In this document: positions 1 through 8,364 of the stretch, one piece after another
Numbering within the stretch: the stretch's first letter is position 1
How the letters are laid out: every line of letters begins with the position of its first letter
Assembly: GCA_025362915.1 (NCBI GenBank)
Contig: JANYEU010000338.1
Span: 1-14,724, forward strand
Direction: 5' to 3'
DNA: 14,724 bases
Source: Chitinophagaceae bacterium
GTDB taxonomy: Bacteria > Bacteroidota > Bacteroidia > Chitinophagales > Chitinophagaceae
Made by a program: the position numbers and the translations under genes
The notes under the pieces: model-generated
Database searches by the model: none
What the model saw: the letters and a program-made list of their open reading frames with translations, nothing else
Told to the model about the DNA's origin: nothing

Positions 1-423
1 AAATTCTGTATTGATGCTTTCCATTGCCTTTACACCCTTACCATGTAGTGTAGAACGGATTTTATTGAATACTAAATGGATACCTTCCTTCTGAACAGCA
101 ATATCAACGTTTGATTGTAGTTGTTTCTCGGCGCGGTCGCAGTCATCCAATACATCCAATAAACTTACCACGATGTCTTTTCCTGCTGTCTGTATCAATT
201 CCAAACGTTCCTTGGCAGTCCTTCTTCTAAAGTTATCAAACTCAGCCATCAAACGGAGGTATTTATCCTTTTGTTCTTTCAGTTCTGCGGTCAGTTTTTC
301 AACTTCAGTTTCTTCTATTACCTGTTCGTTGAGGTGTGTAGAACCGGCTGCATTTTCGTCAGCATTAATGTCTACTGTATCGGTGATGTTGTCGTTCTTT
401 TCCAAGATTTCCTTTTCTTCCAT
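1..423 (-). CDS. grpE: GrpE, nucleotide exchange factor (C-terminal part outside the window)
   Basis: GrpE binds the ATPase domain of DnaK and releases ADP, resetting the Hsp70 cycle in the cytoplasm. Reading the reverse strand from the ATG at 423-421 gives 141 uninterrupted codons that run off the left edge. The first ~35 residues are acidic and of low complexity, as in most GrpE proteins. Then comes the family's long helical region with the recognisable run DKYLRLMAEFDNFRRRT (about residues 53-69), followed by a segment containing LLDVLDDCDRAEK. The missing part should be the C-terminal beta domain that contacts DnaK. Family length is about 180-200 residues, so roughly 45-55 are cut off. 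Upstream is A/T-rich with no Shine-Dalgarno sequence. dnaJ often follows grpE and would lie outside the window. The plus-strand open frames over this region are shadows. Confidence 0.93.
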   Translation of the reverse strand, partial: MEEKEILEKNDNITDTVDINADENAAGSTHLNEQVIEETEVEKLTAELKEQKDKYLRLMAEFDNFRRRTAKERLELIQTAGKDIVVSLLDVLDDCDRAEKQLQSNVDIAVQKEGIHLVFNKIRSTLHGKGVKAMESINTEF

Positions 424-769
424 AATAATTATTGTTGTGCAGCCCAATGTTCAATTTGTCTGCCAAAGGAAATAAATGCGAAATATTGGCAGTCCGTTCA
501 ATTATATGCTAACCATAATAGGCACAAAGGCACATCGGCTCGCAATTATTTTTGTAATATAAGAGGGATGTTTTCGTGCTAATAAAAATTTATGGAGAAG
601 CAAATACTTCAACACATAGGGGTATAGGAAGATAGGAAAAATAGTAAAGGGGCATAATCTCTTTCTTCAAAAGCCGTTTTTAGTCAATGCTACGAGGTCG
701 TATTTCTTACTTCTACTCACCTATGTTTCCTATCTGCCTATGCTCCTATGTGTTAATTTTTCCTCTTTA
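424..769. other. Intergenic gap between grpE and the terC-like gene
   Basis: These 346 bases separate the start of grpE from the end of the TerC-family gene, both on the minus strand. No protein with family character is visible on either strand. The dominant structure is a long imperfect inverted repeat (611-644 with 721-754), described separately. The grpE promoter must lie in the right-hand part of the gap when read on the minus strand, but no clean TTG/TAnnTTTG pair at normal spacing was found. The nearest is a TTCCTTTG on the minus strand at 471-464, with the only upstream TTG about 27 bases away, which is too far. Confidence 0.6.
611..754. repeat. Long imperfect inverted repeat, 34-bp arms
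   Basis: The left arm (611-644) and right arm (721-754) are reverse complements at 30 of 34 positions. Two of the four mismatches become G-U pairs in a plus-strand transcript, so 32 of 34 positions could pair. The intervening segment is 76 bases. The arms are themselves built of short similar pieces such as CACATAGG, TATAGG and GATAGG. The element lies just beyond the 3' end of the TerC-family gene, so it could act as a terminator or RNA-stabilising structure, but the long loop and lack of a following T-run make a classical terminator unlikely. It resembles the palindromic intergenic repeats common in Bacteroidota genomes (recollection, not searched). Confidence 0.8.
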
Positions 770-1552
770 TCATATCCCTAAATCCTTATCCTTTTTGGGA
801 TGATAAAAGATAGTCCTGATAAGAAATGGTACTAGAAAGACAAGGATGGTAAAGCCAGATGTCATCCAATCTGCCTCATGACTTTCCAAGAAATGACTGA
901 TAGGTGCTTCTGGATAAAAATGGGGAAGAACGGATAAGGATAGTTTTACCCCCAATATGCCAATTACTACAAAGGCGCAGGTTTCCAGAAAAGGGTATTT
1001 TTCCATGAGGGTGATGAATATCTGAGCTACAAAACGCATGGCAAGTATGCCTATAAACACACCTATCCATATAAGTATAATGTTGTTAGAAAAGGCTACG
1101 GCCGCAAATACATTATCTATCGAAAAAGCCACGTCCATCAGTTCTACCAATAACACAGTAGCCCAGAAGTTACCTATAAACCTATATAAGTTTCTGTATA
1201 ACCACTTTTGGTTCTTGTCAATTGCATTATCATCCCTCTTTTCTTCCGATTTCCCTTGCCACCAATCATATAGCAGGTAAATAAGATACAATCCACCAAG
1301 TGGCTTCAAGTACCAGAACTGCACCAAAAAAGTAGCAAAAAGCAATGCAAGACCACGAAACAGATATGCCCCGATGATGCCATACTTTAATGCCCTTTTT
1401 CGTTGACTTTTAGGCAAATCCATTACCATGGTAGCCAATACAGCGGCATTATCCACCGATAAAAGGCTCTCTATGATAACCAGATTGCATACTATCAGCA
1501 GTGCAGGAACAGGTTGGTCGATAATATTTTGTAAGAGTTGTTGTAAATCCAT
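770..1552 (-). CDS. TerC-family integral membrane protein (probable metal-ion transporter)
   Basis: A 260-residue polytopic membrane protein with about seven hydrophobic segments. It has the two hallmark TerC motifs: ESLLSVDNAAVLA near residues 28-40 and ELMDVAFSIDNVFA near 137-150, with acidic residues D34, E137, D140 and D146 buried in membrane segments. The family includes tellurite-resistance TerC, E. coli Alx and the Bacillus YceF/YkoY proteins. Several members are now linked to manganese export, including metalation of secreted enzymes. A basic/acidic hydrophilic loop lies near 99-117, and the C-terminus is charged and probably cytosolic. The ATG at 1552 lies 10 bases after the stop of the HAD gene, so the two are probably co-transcribed. 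No manganese riboswitch (yybP-ykoY type) is evident upstream. Substrate is inferred from the family only. Confidence 0.9.
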   Translation of the reverse strand: MDLQQLLQNIIDQPVPALLIVCNLVIIESLLSVDNAAVLATMVMDLPKSQRKRALKYGIIGAYLFRGLALLFATFLVQFWYLKPLGGLYLIYLLYDWWQGKSEEKRDDNAIDKNQKWLYRNLYRFIGNFWATVLLVELMDVAFSIDNVFAAVAFSNNIILIWIGVFIGILAMRFVAQIFITLMEKYPFLETCAFVVIGILGVKLSLSVLPHFYPEAPISHFLESHEADWMTSGFTILVFLVPFLIRTIFYHPKKDKDLGI

Positions 1553-1562
1553 TAAAAGCTAA

Positions 1563-2255
1563 TTATTTATTTTCGAACACAGTAACTACGGTTTCTCCTG
1601 GCAAAAGCAATCGTCCCTCTATTCCAAAGTTCTTGGCGCCCCACAAGTCAGCACGTGGATTATCTCCTATATGAAGAATATCTTTCTTTGTGAGTGGTTT
1701 TAACTTTTGTACCTCACTATACAACTTTTCATACACTTTAATGTTCGGTTTAGAGTAACCCATCTCGTCAGAGTATAACTTAAAACTGAGGTATTTACCT
1801 ACACCCAATAAATCGAGTAGTTTCTTTAAAAAAGTGCTTTCGGTAAAGGCAGTGTTGCAAAGCAGGCTCAACGTATGCCCTTCATTCACCAATCGCTCAA
1901 ATAGTTGTGGTGTACGGGCATCCAGCAAGGTAGGGTGATATTCAAAGAAAAGCTTCTCTGTCTTGTCTGTAAATGCCTGCAACGAGGTTAGGTTTAGCAA
2001 CTGTACATCCACATTCATTTCTGCCAGAAATATCAACCACAGTTCCTTTGCATCCATGTTGCCACCTGTAATTTCGTTGATGTTATTGAACAATTTATCA
2101 AATCTGTTATACGTTTCATCCACCACCGATGCCTCCAATTCAATTTCAAAAAACTCAAGCATCAGTCTGTTTCGTCGCTGTTTGTACTTAGGGTTCGATT
2201 GTATTAGCGTTAACCACAGGTCGAACGATATATGACTGAATTGTTTATACTTCAT
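1563..2255 (-). CDS. HAD-superfamily hydrolase, phosphatase-like
   Basis: A 230-residue cytoplasmic protein with the HAD motifs in order. Motif I is SFDLWLTL with nucleophile D12 and T16. Motif II is LLCNTAF around N134/T135. Motif III lysine is K169 in YSKPNIKVYEKL. Motif IV is HIGDNPRADLWGAKN with D198 and D203. An all-alpha cap of about 100 residues lies between motifs I and II. The second aspartate of motif I (usual DxD) is tryptophan W14. A DxW motif I occurs in a known HAD subgroup, but it removes the usual general acid/base, so phosphatase activity is uncertain. The motif IV region points to a small-molecule phosphatase or dehalogenase-type fold. It is the first gene of a two-gene operon with the TerC-family gene. 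Its promoter is at 2289-2320. Substrate cannot be told. Confidence 0.85.
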   Translation of the reverse strand: MKYKQFSHISFDLWLTLIQSNPKYKQRRNRLMLEFFEIELEASVVDETYNRFDKLFNNINEITGGNMDAKELWLIFLAEMNVDVQLLNLTSLQAFTDKTEKLFFEYHPTLLDARTPQLFERLVNEGHTLSLLCNTAFTESTFLKKLLDLLGVGKYLSFKLYSDEMGYSKPNIKVYEKLYSEVQKLKPLTKKDILHIGDNPRADLWGAKNFGIEGRLLLPGETVVTVFENK

Positions 2256-2288
2256 AAGCTGCTAGTTTATTTGATACTGTATTGTTGC

Positions 2289-2320
2289 GAAAATATAGGT
2301 TTTAAAAATTTATGAAGCAA
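2289..2320 (-). promoter_or_regulatory. Predicted Bacteroidota-type promoter of the HAD-terC operon
   Basis: Read on the minus strand, a TTG (2320-2318) is followed after 20 bases by TATATTTT (2297-2290). This matches 7 of 8 positions of the Bacteroidota consensus TAnnTTTG, and the spacing is normal for the TTG/TAnnTTTG promoter. Transcription would begin near 2283, leaving a leader of about 28 bases before the ATG at 2255. This is a pattern match only. Confidence 0.5.
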
Positions 2321-2398
2321 GTTTATCTTTTTTGGGGAGGCGCTGCTTGGTGTGTAATTGCGTTTCTTGTAAAAAAGGCAGAGTCATTGAGGGGTTAA
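2312..2398 (+). CDS. Possible 28-residue membrane peptide (tentative)
   Basis: An ATG at 2312 opens 28 codons to a TAA at 2396-2398. The peptide MKQVYLFWGGAAWCVIAFLV is followed by the basic tail KKAESLRG, so it looks like a single-pass membrane peptide. The start follows A/T-rich sequence, as is usual for the phylum. A TAGGTTTT box at 2296-2303 with a TTG at 2271-2273 (22-base spacing) lies just upstream, and a perfect hairpin lies 33 bases after the stop. Against it, the start region overlaps the opposing HAD promoter, and a frame of this length can occur by chance. No family is recognised. Confidence 0.25.
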   Translation: MKQVYLFWGGAAWCVIAFLVKKAESLRG

Positions 2399-2431
2399 AA
2401 ATTAGTAAATAGGAAGAGTGGAAATATTATC

Positions 2432-2463
2432 CAACTGTTTCTCTCTTTGCGGAGAAACAGTTG
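2432..2463. terminator. Perfect 12-bp stem, 8-base loop hairpin (terminator-like)
   Basis: CAACTGTTTCTC (2432-2443) is exactly complementary to GAGAAACAGTTG (2452-2463), with the loop TCTTTGCG between them. No long T-run follows on either strand; on the plus strand it is followed by the A/T-rich TGAAATTAATTATTTTG. It sits between divergent genes, so it is not the terminator of a recognised gene. It could end the tentative small ORF at 2312-2398 or a small RNA, or be an operator. Confidence 0.5.
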
Positions 2464-2558
2464 AAATTAATTATTTTGATCTTGTTCCGGTAATGTTAAA
2501 CCCAAACATCTCCATTGTAGTGATTTTTATATTGCTGAAGTAACAACTGAATTGCCAA

Positions 2559-2678
2559 CCCTATAAGTGTTTCAAACCCTTATAGGGATTCATTGTCAGC
2601 GAAAAACTTATTTACACCCATTATAAGTCTTTTGATCCAGTTAAAACCTTTACAGGGTTCAACAAACTTATAAAGGTT
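2559..2678. repeat. Two related palindromes of the CCCTATAAG/CTTATAGGG type
   Basis: CCCTATAAG (2559-2567) pairs perfectly with CTTATAGGG (2579-2587) across 11 bases. A second hairpin pairs AACCTTTA (2645-2652) with TAAAGGTT (2671-2678) across 18 bases. The sequence between repeats similar pieces (CTTATAGGGATTCA, TTTACAGGGTTCAA, CTTATAAAGG), so this looks like a decayed palindromic intergenic repeat. There is no coding potential. Confidence 0.6.
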
Positions 2679-2779
2679 ATTCACTCCCAATCAATAACTC
2701 CATCAAACAAAACTTCCATCCTAAAACACACTTAAATGAAATCCACAGACCACCTTCCAAAATCGTCAGCGGTATAATT

Positions 2780-2941
2780 GAACTCCACGAGCTACCCGCC
2801 AAAATTTTATCGGCCTCATTGGGTTCAATGAGCTGCCCGCCAAGATTTTATCGAGTTCATTGGGTTCAATGAGTCGCCCGCCAAAATTTTATTGGCCTCA
2901 TTGGGTTCAATGAACCGCCCGCAGGATTTTATCGACCCATT
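2780..2941. repeat. Four tandem imperfect repeats of about 41 bp
   Basis: Units at 2780-2820, 2821-2861, 2862-2902 and 2903-2941 (lengths 41, 41, 41, 39) share a core of the form GCCCGCCAAAATTTTATCG. The junctions carry TCATTGGGTTCAATGA, a 6-7 bp stem with a GGTT loop, present at three unit boundaries (2812-2829, 2855-2870, 2897-2912). The first unit is the most divergent in its left part. The unit length is not a multiple of three and no reading frame spans the array. The units are directly adjacent with no spacers, so it is not a CRISPR array. Confidence 0.8.
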
Positions 2942-3233
2942 GTATTGCCATGAGTGCTGCAGCTACCATCTAAGTGTTTTGGCTGCACTTTTTGTTTTAA
3001 CATAACTATCTCCCCCAAGCAACGAAAACTCCCTTATTGCTATCTTACAATTACGTTAATCGGTAATTATTTCTGGATAATCAAGAATAAATGCCTGTGT
3101 TAACAGAATTCTCACTAAAATTGCATTGTTAACAAAAACAATCCCTGAATGCGTATAATTTTAAATTAATAATTCTCTCAACATCGCCTCCGGGCAAAAG
3201 ATTAATTTAATAGTAAATTTTACCAATAACAAG

Positions 3234-6200
3234 ATGCGCAAATTCTTTTTCATTCTATTTGTCTTATTCACTTTTAAGGCTGTTGCACAACCACTAAACA
3301 ACGAGTGGATTGACTACAGCAAAACATATTATAAATTCAAGATAGGCACTACTGGCTTGTTCCGTATTAGTCAGGCTACCTTGGCAGGTGCCAACTTGCA
3401 GAACACCCCTGCCGAACAGTTTCAACTATGGCGAAACGGTGTGCAGATACCTATCTATACCACTGTTATTGCAGGAATATTGGGAAGCAATGATTATATA
3501 GAGTTTTGGGGAACAAAAAATGATGGTAAAGCAGATAAGTATTTTTACCGCGATGCCAATAACCAACTAAGCGATAGGGTAAGCCTGGAAACAGATACCG
3601 CGGCTTTTTATCTTACAGTAAATAGTACACCTACGGCATCAAACCCTAACCTGCGTTTTACAGATGTGGCTAATACCATACCTACCACTACGCCAGCCCC
3701 AGAGCCTTACTTTATCTATACGCAGAATTATGACTTTCAAGATCATGTAAATCCTGGTTATGCGCAAGCTGTAGGCGAATATGTATATTCCTCTGCTTAT
3801 GATATGGGTGAATTTTGTAGCTCTCCACAAATTACAGGTGCAAATCCACTTTCCATATCTGTCTCTAACTTCAATGCTGCCGCTAATGGACCAGCTGCTA
3901 CCCTTAAAGCAGCTTTTGTGGCAACCATTTATGGCAGCAGGAGCGTTCAGCTTGGTTTTAACACAGACAATACAAACTTGTTGGTAGATACACTGTTCGA
4001 TCTTACCCCTGGCGTGTCTTCAATATCCGTTCCTATCAGCACGCTTGTTGGCAACCCAAACAACCTGACTGTAAAAGTTATTACAACCAATAGTTTCGAT
4101 GTGGTTGTTTGCAATTATATTCAGTTAACATACCCGCATACCTTCAACTTTAGTGGGCAAACCAGTTTTAATTTTAGCCTTCCCGCCACTGCTTCTGGCA
4201 ATTACTTACAGATTACCAATTTTAGTGCGGGTGCTGCAACACCAGTGTTGTACGATTTTACCAATAATGTTCGCTACACAGCTAATACAAGCATTGCTGG
4301 CATCTTACAATTTCAATTGCCCGCAAGTACAGTGGCAAGAAACTTTGTTTTGGTGAACGAAGATGGTGGTTCAGGCTCTATAAAGACTGTAAAAAGTTTA
4401 CAGCAGCGAAGTTTTACCAATTATGCATTATCAGCCAACCAGGGAGATTATTTAATTATCTCCAATAAGCTTTTGGGATTGACCGGTGCAGTAGAAGCTT
4501 ACCGTGCTTATCGTAGTAATACTTATAATGCCAAATTGTACGATATAGACGAACTGGAAGATCAGTTTGGCTATGGGATAAAGAAACATCCATTGAGCAT
4601 AAAAAACTTTATACGCTATGCCAGTAGCGTGTTTACCAAGAAACCCGCTTTTGTATTCTTTATCGGTAAGGGTGTTACGTACGATCAATACCGTGCCAAT
4701 CAAACCTCTGCTTTTGCTGATAGACTAAATTTAGTGCCTACATGGGGCAATCCCGCATCCGATGCAATGCTCATATCTTCAGGGCTGGACCCAAACCCTA
4801 CAATAGGTTTTGGGAGGTTGTCTGCTGTTTCGGAAGCGGAAGTAAACACCTACCTATCGAAGGTAAGAGAATATGAAGGACAACAGAATGTGCCACAAAC
4901 AATAACTGACAGAAGCTGGATGAAAAACGTCATCCACATAACTGGTGCGGATGATGCAGGACTTTATCCATTATTGAGGGGTTATATGAATCACTATCAA
5001 AATATCATTACCAGTCCATTCTTTGGTGGACTTGTCTATAATTTTGATAAAACCACCACAGGTGCCGTTACGGCAGTGGCAAGTACCCAACTGATAAGCC
5101 TGATAAATAATGGTGTAAGCCTTATCAGCTACTTTGGCCATGGCTCTAATACGGTGCTTGATTATGCCAACATAAACGACCCTTACGCCTTTAACAACAA
5201 AGGGAAATATCCCATGTTCCTCACCAATGGCTGTAGTGTAGGCAACTTTTTTGATTTTGACACCATGAGGATGGGTATCATAAATACCTTCTCAGAGAAA
5301 TACATATTTGCGCCCAATAAAGGTGCCATTGGCGTAATTGGCAACACCCATTTTGGTCTTACCAACTTTTTGGATACTTATTCTACAGGGTTTTATAACT
5401 CGCTAAGTAGTTCTGGATACAACAAGGAAGTGTCCAACAATATGCTGGCTGGCATAGCGGCACTAAAAGCAGGTGGAGGGGGATTCTCTAATTATGGCAC
5501 ACGCATACACGCCGAAGAAACTGTTTTAGAAGGTGACCCTGCCATTAAGATATATGCCTCTTCCAAACCTGATTATGTAGTAGAGCCACAGAATGTGGTG
5601 CTTAGCCCTTCTATTCTTTCTGTTTCCAATACTCAGTTTACCGTAAAGGCTTATCTATACAATATTGGGAAGGCTACAAACGATACGGCTGTTAGTGTAC
5701 TTATTCAGAGGATTTATCCTAACGGAAAGATGGACACCTTGTTTAAAAAAAGGATTACCAATTTTAATTATGAGGATTCTGTAGTACTTACCGTACCCAT
5801 TGTAGGTTCTAGGGATAAGGGAACAAACCAGATTATTGTAAGCATCAATAATGATAAGGCAATAGACGAAATAAGCTTTAACAACAATACGGTTACATCA
5901 TCCTTTGCCATCTTCGATAACGGCATTACTCCCATATATCCTTACAATTATGCCATTGTAAATAAGACCAACATACAATTGATTGCCTCAACCGCCAATC
6001 CTATCAGTCCACTGAATAGTTATGTGATGGATATTGATACGACAGCCTTATTCAACTCTTCTTTCAAAGTAACCAAGACGGTATCCTCCGTTGGTGGTGC
6101 CATCTCTTTCGACCCAGGCATAACCCTTACAGATAGTACGGTTTATTACTGGCGCGTGGCGCAAGTGCCTGCAAGTGGTCCATATATTTATACTACGAGT

Positions 6201-8354
6201 AGTTTTGTTTACTTGAATGGTACCAGTACTGGGTTTAACCAATCGCATTTGTACCAACACTTACAGTCTTCACTTAGCAGGATGTATCTGGATAGTGTAA
6301 GCCGCCGATGGATGTACCTGCCAGACAGTAATAATATAGTTATACGGAGTGCTGTATTTGATCCCAATGGGAATAACGAGGATGCAGATTTTCAAACGTT
6401 TGTAAATGGCTTTGGTGGTGCATTGAGCGCATGTGTAGGTCATTCCTTGATATTTAATGTGTATGACCCTGTTACACTATTGCCTTTTTACAATCAGCCT
6501 ATTCCTTCTACTACAGATCAGGGACATGGTGGAGGTTTTATGAACAGTGCCACTTTTTGTGGAAAGACTGGTAGGGAATTCAATTTTGAGTTTAACCTTA
6601 ATGATGCTTCCATTACGCAAAGAGCGGCAGATAGGCAATTAGCCAAAGCATTCTTGGATTGGATACCACAGGGATATATTGTTACTGCACGGTTGAACTA
6701 TGATAATCCTGTTCCATTTGCCAATGAATGGGCAAATGATTCTGTTTATTACGGAGCAAACAACACTTTGTATACTACCCTGCAATCAGCTGGCTTCTCG
6801 GCAGTTGATTCCTTCGATAGGCCAAGAACCTTCGTTTTGATTTACAAAAAGAGTACACCTGCCTTCAACCCGAGGTGGTTGTTTAGCAAGGGTACTGCCG
6901 ATGCCATCCAACTTAGTGTAAATTTAGCTGCTTCGGATACACTTGGATATATAACATCCCCACAATTTGGTCCTTCTACCAGTTGGAAACTATTAAAATG
7001 GAGGGGCTTATCGCTTGAGGCAAAGCCTGGTGATGTAGTAAATATCAATTTAGTGGGTGTAGATAATACGGGTAACCAAACACAGTTAATGTCTTTAGAT
7101 AATAGCAAGCAAGACATAGATATTTCGGGGATAGATGCTTTAAAGTATCCTTACCTAAAATTGATTATGCGCAATGCGGATAGCATTAACCTTACACCAT
7201 ATCAACTTCGTTATTGGAGACTGATTGGAGACATGGTTCCTGAAGGAGGACTTGCACCAAATATTAAGTTCTCTTTTACGGATACGCTTAATAAGTCTAG
7301 CAAATCGATTGATACTTTTCAGGTTGGCGAACAGATTAGTGTGGCAGTTGCCTTTAAGAATATTAGTGATGTAACCTTTAGAGACAGCATTATTGTAAAT
7401 GTGCAAGTGGTGGATAATAATAACAACATTAACATCATCCCTATTACCAAATTAAAGAAGCTGGTTTCTGGGGATACTGCTGTTATTTACTTCACCATAG
7501 ATGCATCTAAATATTCAGGCAATAATACCTTATACATCAATGTGAACCCCAATAATAGCCAACCAGAGCAATATCACTTCAATAATTTCATCTATAAAAG
7601 CTTCTATGTAACCGCCGATAATACCAATCCGGTACTGGATGTTACATTTGATGGAGTGCATATATTGAACAATGATATTGTATCGAGCAAGCCAGATATT
7701 AAGATTAAGTTGGTGGATAATGCACGCTATTTCTTATTGAATGATACTTCTTTGGTTTCGGTAAAGTTGGTTTATCCAGATGGTTCCATACATGCTTACA
7801 GTTTTAATACCGATACATTACGTTTTACTGCAGCTACTAACGAAGGATCGGAAAATGCGGCACTGATAGACTTTACTCCTTATTTACCAATTGATGGTAC
7901 TTACCAATTAATTGTTACCGGTAAAAACAGGAACGGCAATACTGCGGGGTTGAAGCAATACACAGTACAGTTTGAAGTAAAGAATACTCCAATGATAAGT
8001 AATGTATTTAATTATCCAAATCCTTTCACTACCTCAACGGCGTTTGTATTTACACTAACCGGTAGTGAGGTGCCACAGGATATGAAGATAGAAATATTGA
8101 CTATTACAGGAAAGATAGTAAAGGAAATAACTAAGGAACAACTGGGTAACATACATATTGGTAACAATATAACCACTTATAAGTGGGATGGAACAGACAT
8201 GTTTGGGGCTAAACTTGGCAATGGTGTTTACCTGTATAGAGTGGTTACCAAACTAAATGGAAATAATTTGGATAAGTACGGAAGTAGCAAGGGTGGCACC
8301 GATACCGACCAGTTTTTTAAGGGAGGGTATGGAAAGATGTACTTGTTAAGATAA
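3234..8354 (+). CDS. porU2: Putative type IX secretion system sortase PorU2 (C25 gingipain-family peptidase)
   Basis: A 1706-residue exported protein. Residues 1-19 form a signal peptide (MRKFFFILFVLFTFKAVAQ). After an N-terminal beta-rich region, the peptidase C25 domain spans about 404-770. Its catalytic dyad is visible as His636 in SYFGHGS and Cys667 in TNGCSVGNFF; the 31-residue spacing is close to that of gingipains. A CARDB/Ig-like domain follows (about 775-890), then several beta-sandwich segments. The C-terminal domain (about 1583-1690: NYPNPFTTSTAFVF, then GNGVYLYRV) resembles FlgD/T9SS type-A sorting folds. C25 sortases of the PorU type cleave the sorting domain of T9SS cargo at the outer membrane and attach the cargo to the surface. 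Classical PorU is about 1100-1300 residues; the longer form with this C-terminus fits the PorU2 annotation. It could instead be a secreted gingipain-like protease. The RDD gene follows after 10 bases. Confidence 0.82.
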   Translation: MRKFFFILFVLFTFKAVAQPLNNEWIDYSKTYYKFKIGTTGLFRISQATLAGANLQNTPAEQFQLWRNGVQIPIYTTVIAGILGSNDYIEFWGTKNDGKADKYFYRDANNQLSDRVSLETDTAAFYLTVNSTPTASNPNLRFTDVANTIPTTTPAPEPYFIYTQNYDFQDHVNPGYAQAVGEYVYSSAYDMGEFCSSPQITGANPLSISVSNFNAAANGPAATLKAAFVATIYGSRSVQLGFNTDNTNLLVDTLFDLTPGVSSISVPISTLVGNPNNLTVKVITTNSFDVVVCNYIQLTYPHTFNFSGQTSFNFSLPATASGNYLQITNFSAGAATPVLYDFTNNVRYTANTSIAGILQFQLPASTVARNFVLVNEDGGSGSIKTVKSLQQRSFTNYALSANQGDYLIISNKLLGLTGAVEAYRAYRSNTYNAKLYDIDELEDQFGYGIKKHPLSIKNFIRYASSVFTKKPAFVFFIGKGVTYDQYRANQTSAFADRLNLVPTWGNPASDAMLISSGLDPNPTIGFGRLSAVSEAEVNTYLSKVREYEGQQNVPQTITDRSWMKNVIHITGADDAGLYPLLRGYMNHYQNIITSPFFGGLVYNFDKTTTGAVTAVASTQLISLINNGVSLISYFGHGSNTVLDYANINDPYAFNNKGKYPMFLTNGCSVGNFFDFDTMRMGIINTFSEKYIFAPNKGAIGVIGNTHFGLTNFLDTYSTGFYNSLSSSGYNKEVSNNMLAGIAALKAGGGGFSNYGTRIHAEETVLEGDPAIKIYASSKPDYVVEPQNVVLSPSILSVSNTQFTVKAYLYNIGKATNDTAVSVLIQRIYPNGKMDTLFKKRITNFNYEDSVVLTVPIVGSRDKGTNQIIVSINNDKAIDEISFNNNTVTSSFAIFDNGITPIYPYNYAIVNKTNIQLIASTANPISPLNSYVMDIDTTALFNSSFKVTKTVSSVGGAISFDPGITLTDSTVYYWRVAQVPASGPYIYTTSSFVYLNGTSTGFNQSHLYQHLQSSLSRMYLDSVSRRWMYLPDSNNIVIRSAVFDPNGNNEDADFQTFVNGFGGALSACVGHSLIFNVYDPVTLLPFYNQPIPSTTDQGHGGGFMNSATFCGKTGREFNFEFNLNDASITQRAADRQLAKAFLDWIPQGYIVTARLNYDNPVPFANEWANDSVYYGANNTLYTTLQSAGFSAVDSFDRPRTFVLIYKKSTPAFNPRWLFSKGTADAIQLSVNLAASDTLGYITSPQFGPSTSWKLLKWRGLSLEAKPGDVVNINLVGVDNTGNQTQLMSLDNSKQDIDISGIDALKYPYLKLIMRNADSINLTPYQLRYWRLIGDMVPEGGLAPNIKFSFTDTLNKSSKSIDTFQVGEQISVAVAFKNISDVTFRDSIIVNVQVVDNNNNINIIPITKLKKLVSGDTAVIYFTIDASKYSGNNTLYINVNPNNSQPEQYHFNNFIYKSFYVTADNTNPVLDVTFDGVHILNNDIVSSKPDIKIKLVDNARYFLLNDTSLVSVKLVYPDGSIHAYSFNTDTLRFTAATNEGSENAALIDFTPYLPIDGTYQLIVTGKNRNGNTAGLKQYTVQFEVKNTPMISNVFNYPNPFTTSTAFVFTLTGSEVPQDMKIEILTITGKIVKEITKEQLGNIHIGNNITTYKWDGTDMFGAKLGNGVYLYRVVTKLNGNNLDKYGSSKGGTDTDQFFKGGYGKMYLLR

Positions 8355-8364
8355 CTTCGCCGCC

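Larger units (their letters stand above)
2256..3233. other. Divergent intergenic region rich in repeats
   Basis: About 980 bases separate the divergent HAD and porU2 genes. From left to right they hold a minus-strand promoter, a possible 28-codon ORF, a perfect 12-bp hairpin (2432-2463), a pair of decayed palindromes (2559-2678) and four 41-bp tandem repeats (2780-2941). The last 290 bases before porU2 are A/T-rich and show no repeat. Two TAnnTTT-like boxes occur there (3156-3163 and 3214-3221), but neither has a TTG at 17-23 bases upstream, so no porU2 promoter is called. No longer gene is visible on either strand. Confidence 0.6.

Noticed and set aside
173..582. Plus-strand open frames of about 100 codons at the left end
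   Set aside because: They overlap grpE in antisense and continue into the gap; grpE on the minus strand has clear family sequence, these do not.
2780..2941. CRISPR-like array
   Set aside because: The 41-bp units are directly adjacent with no unique spacers between them, diverge from each other, and no cas genes are present.
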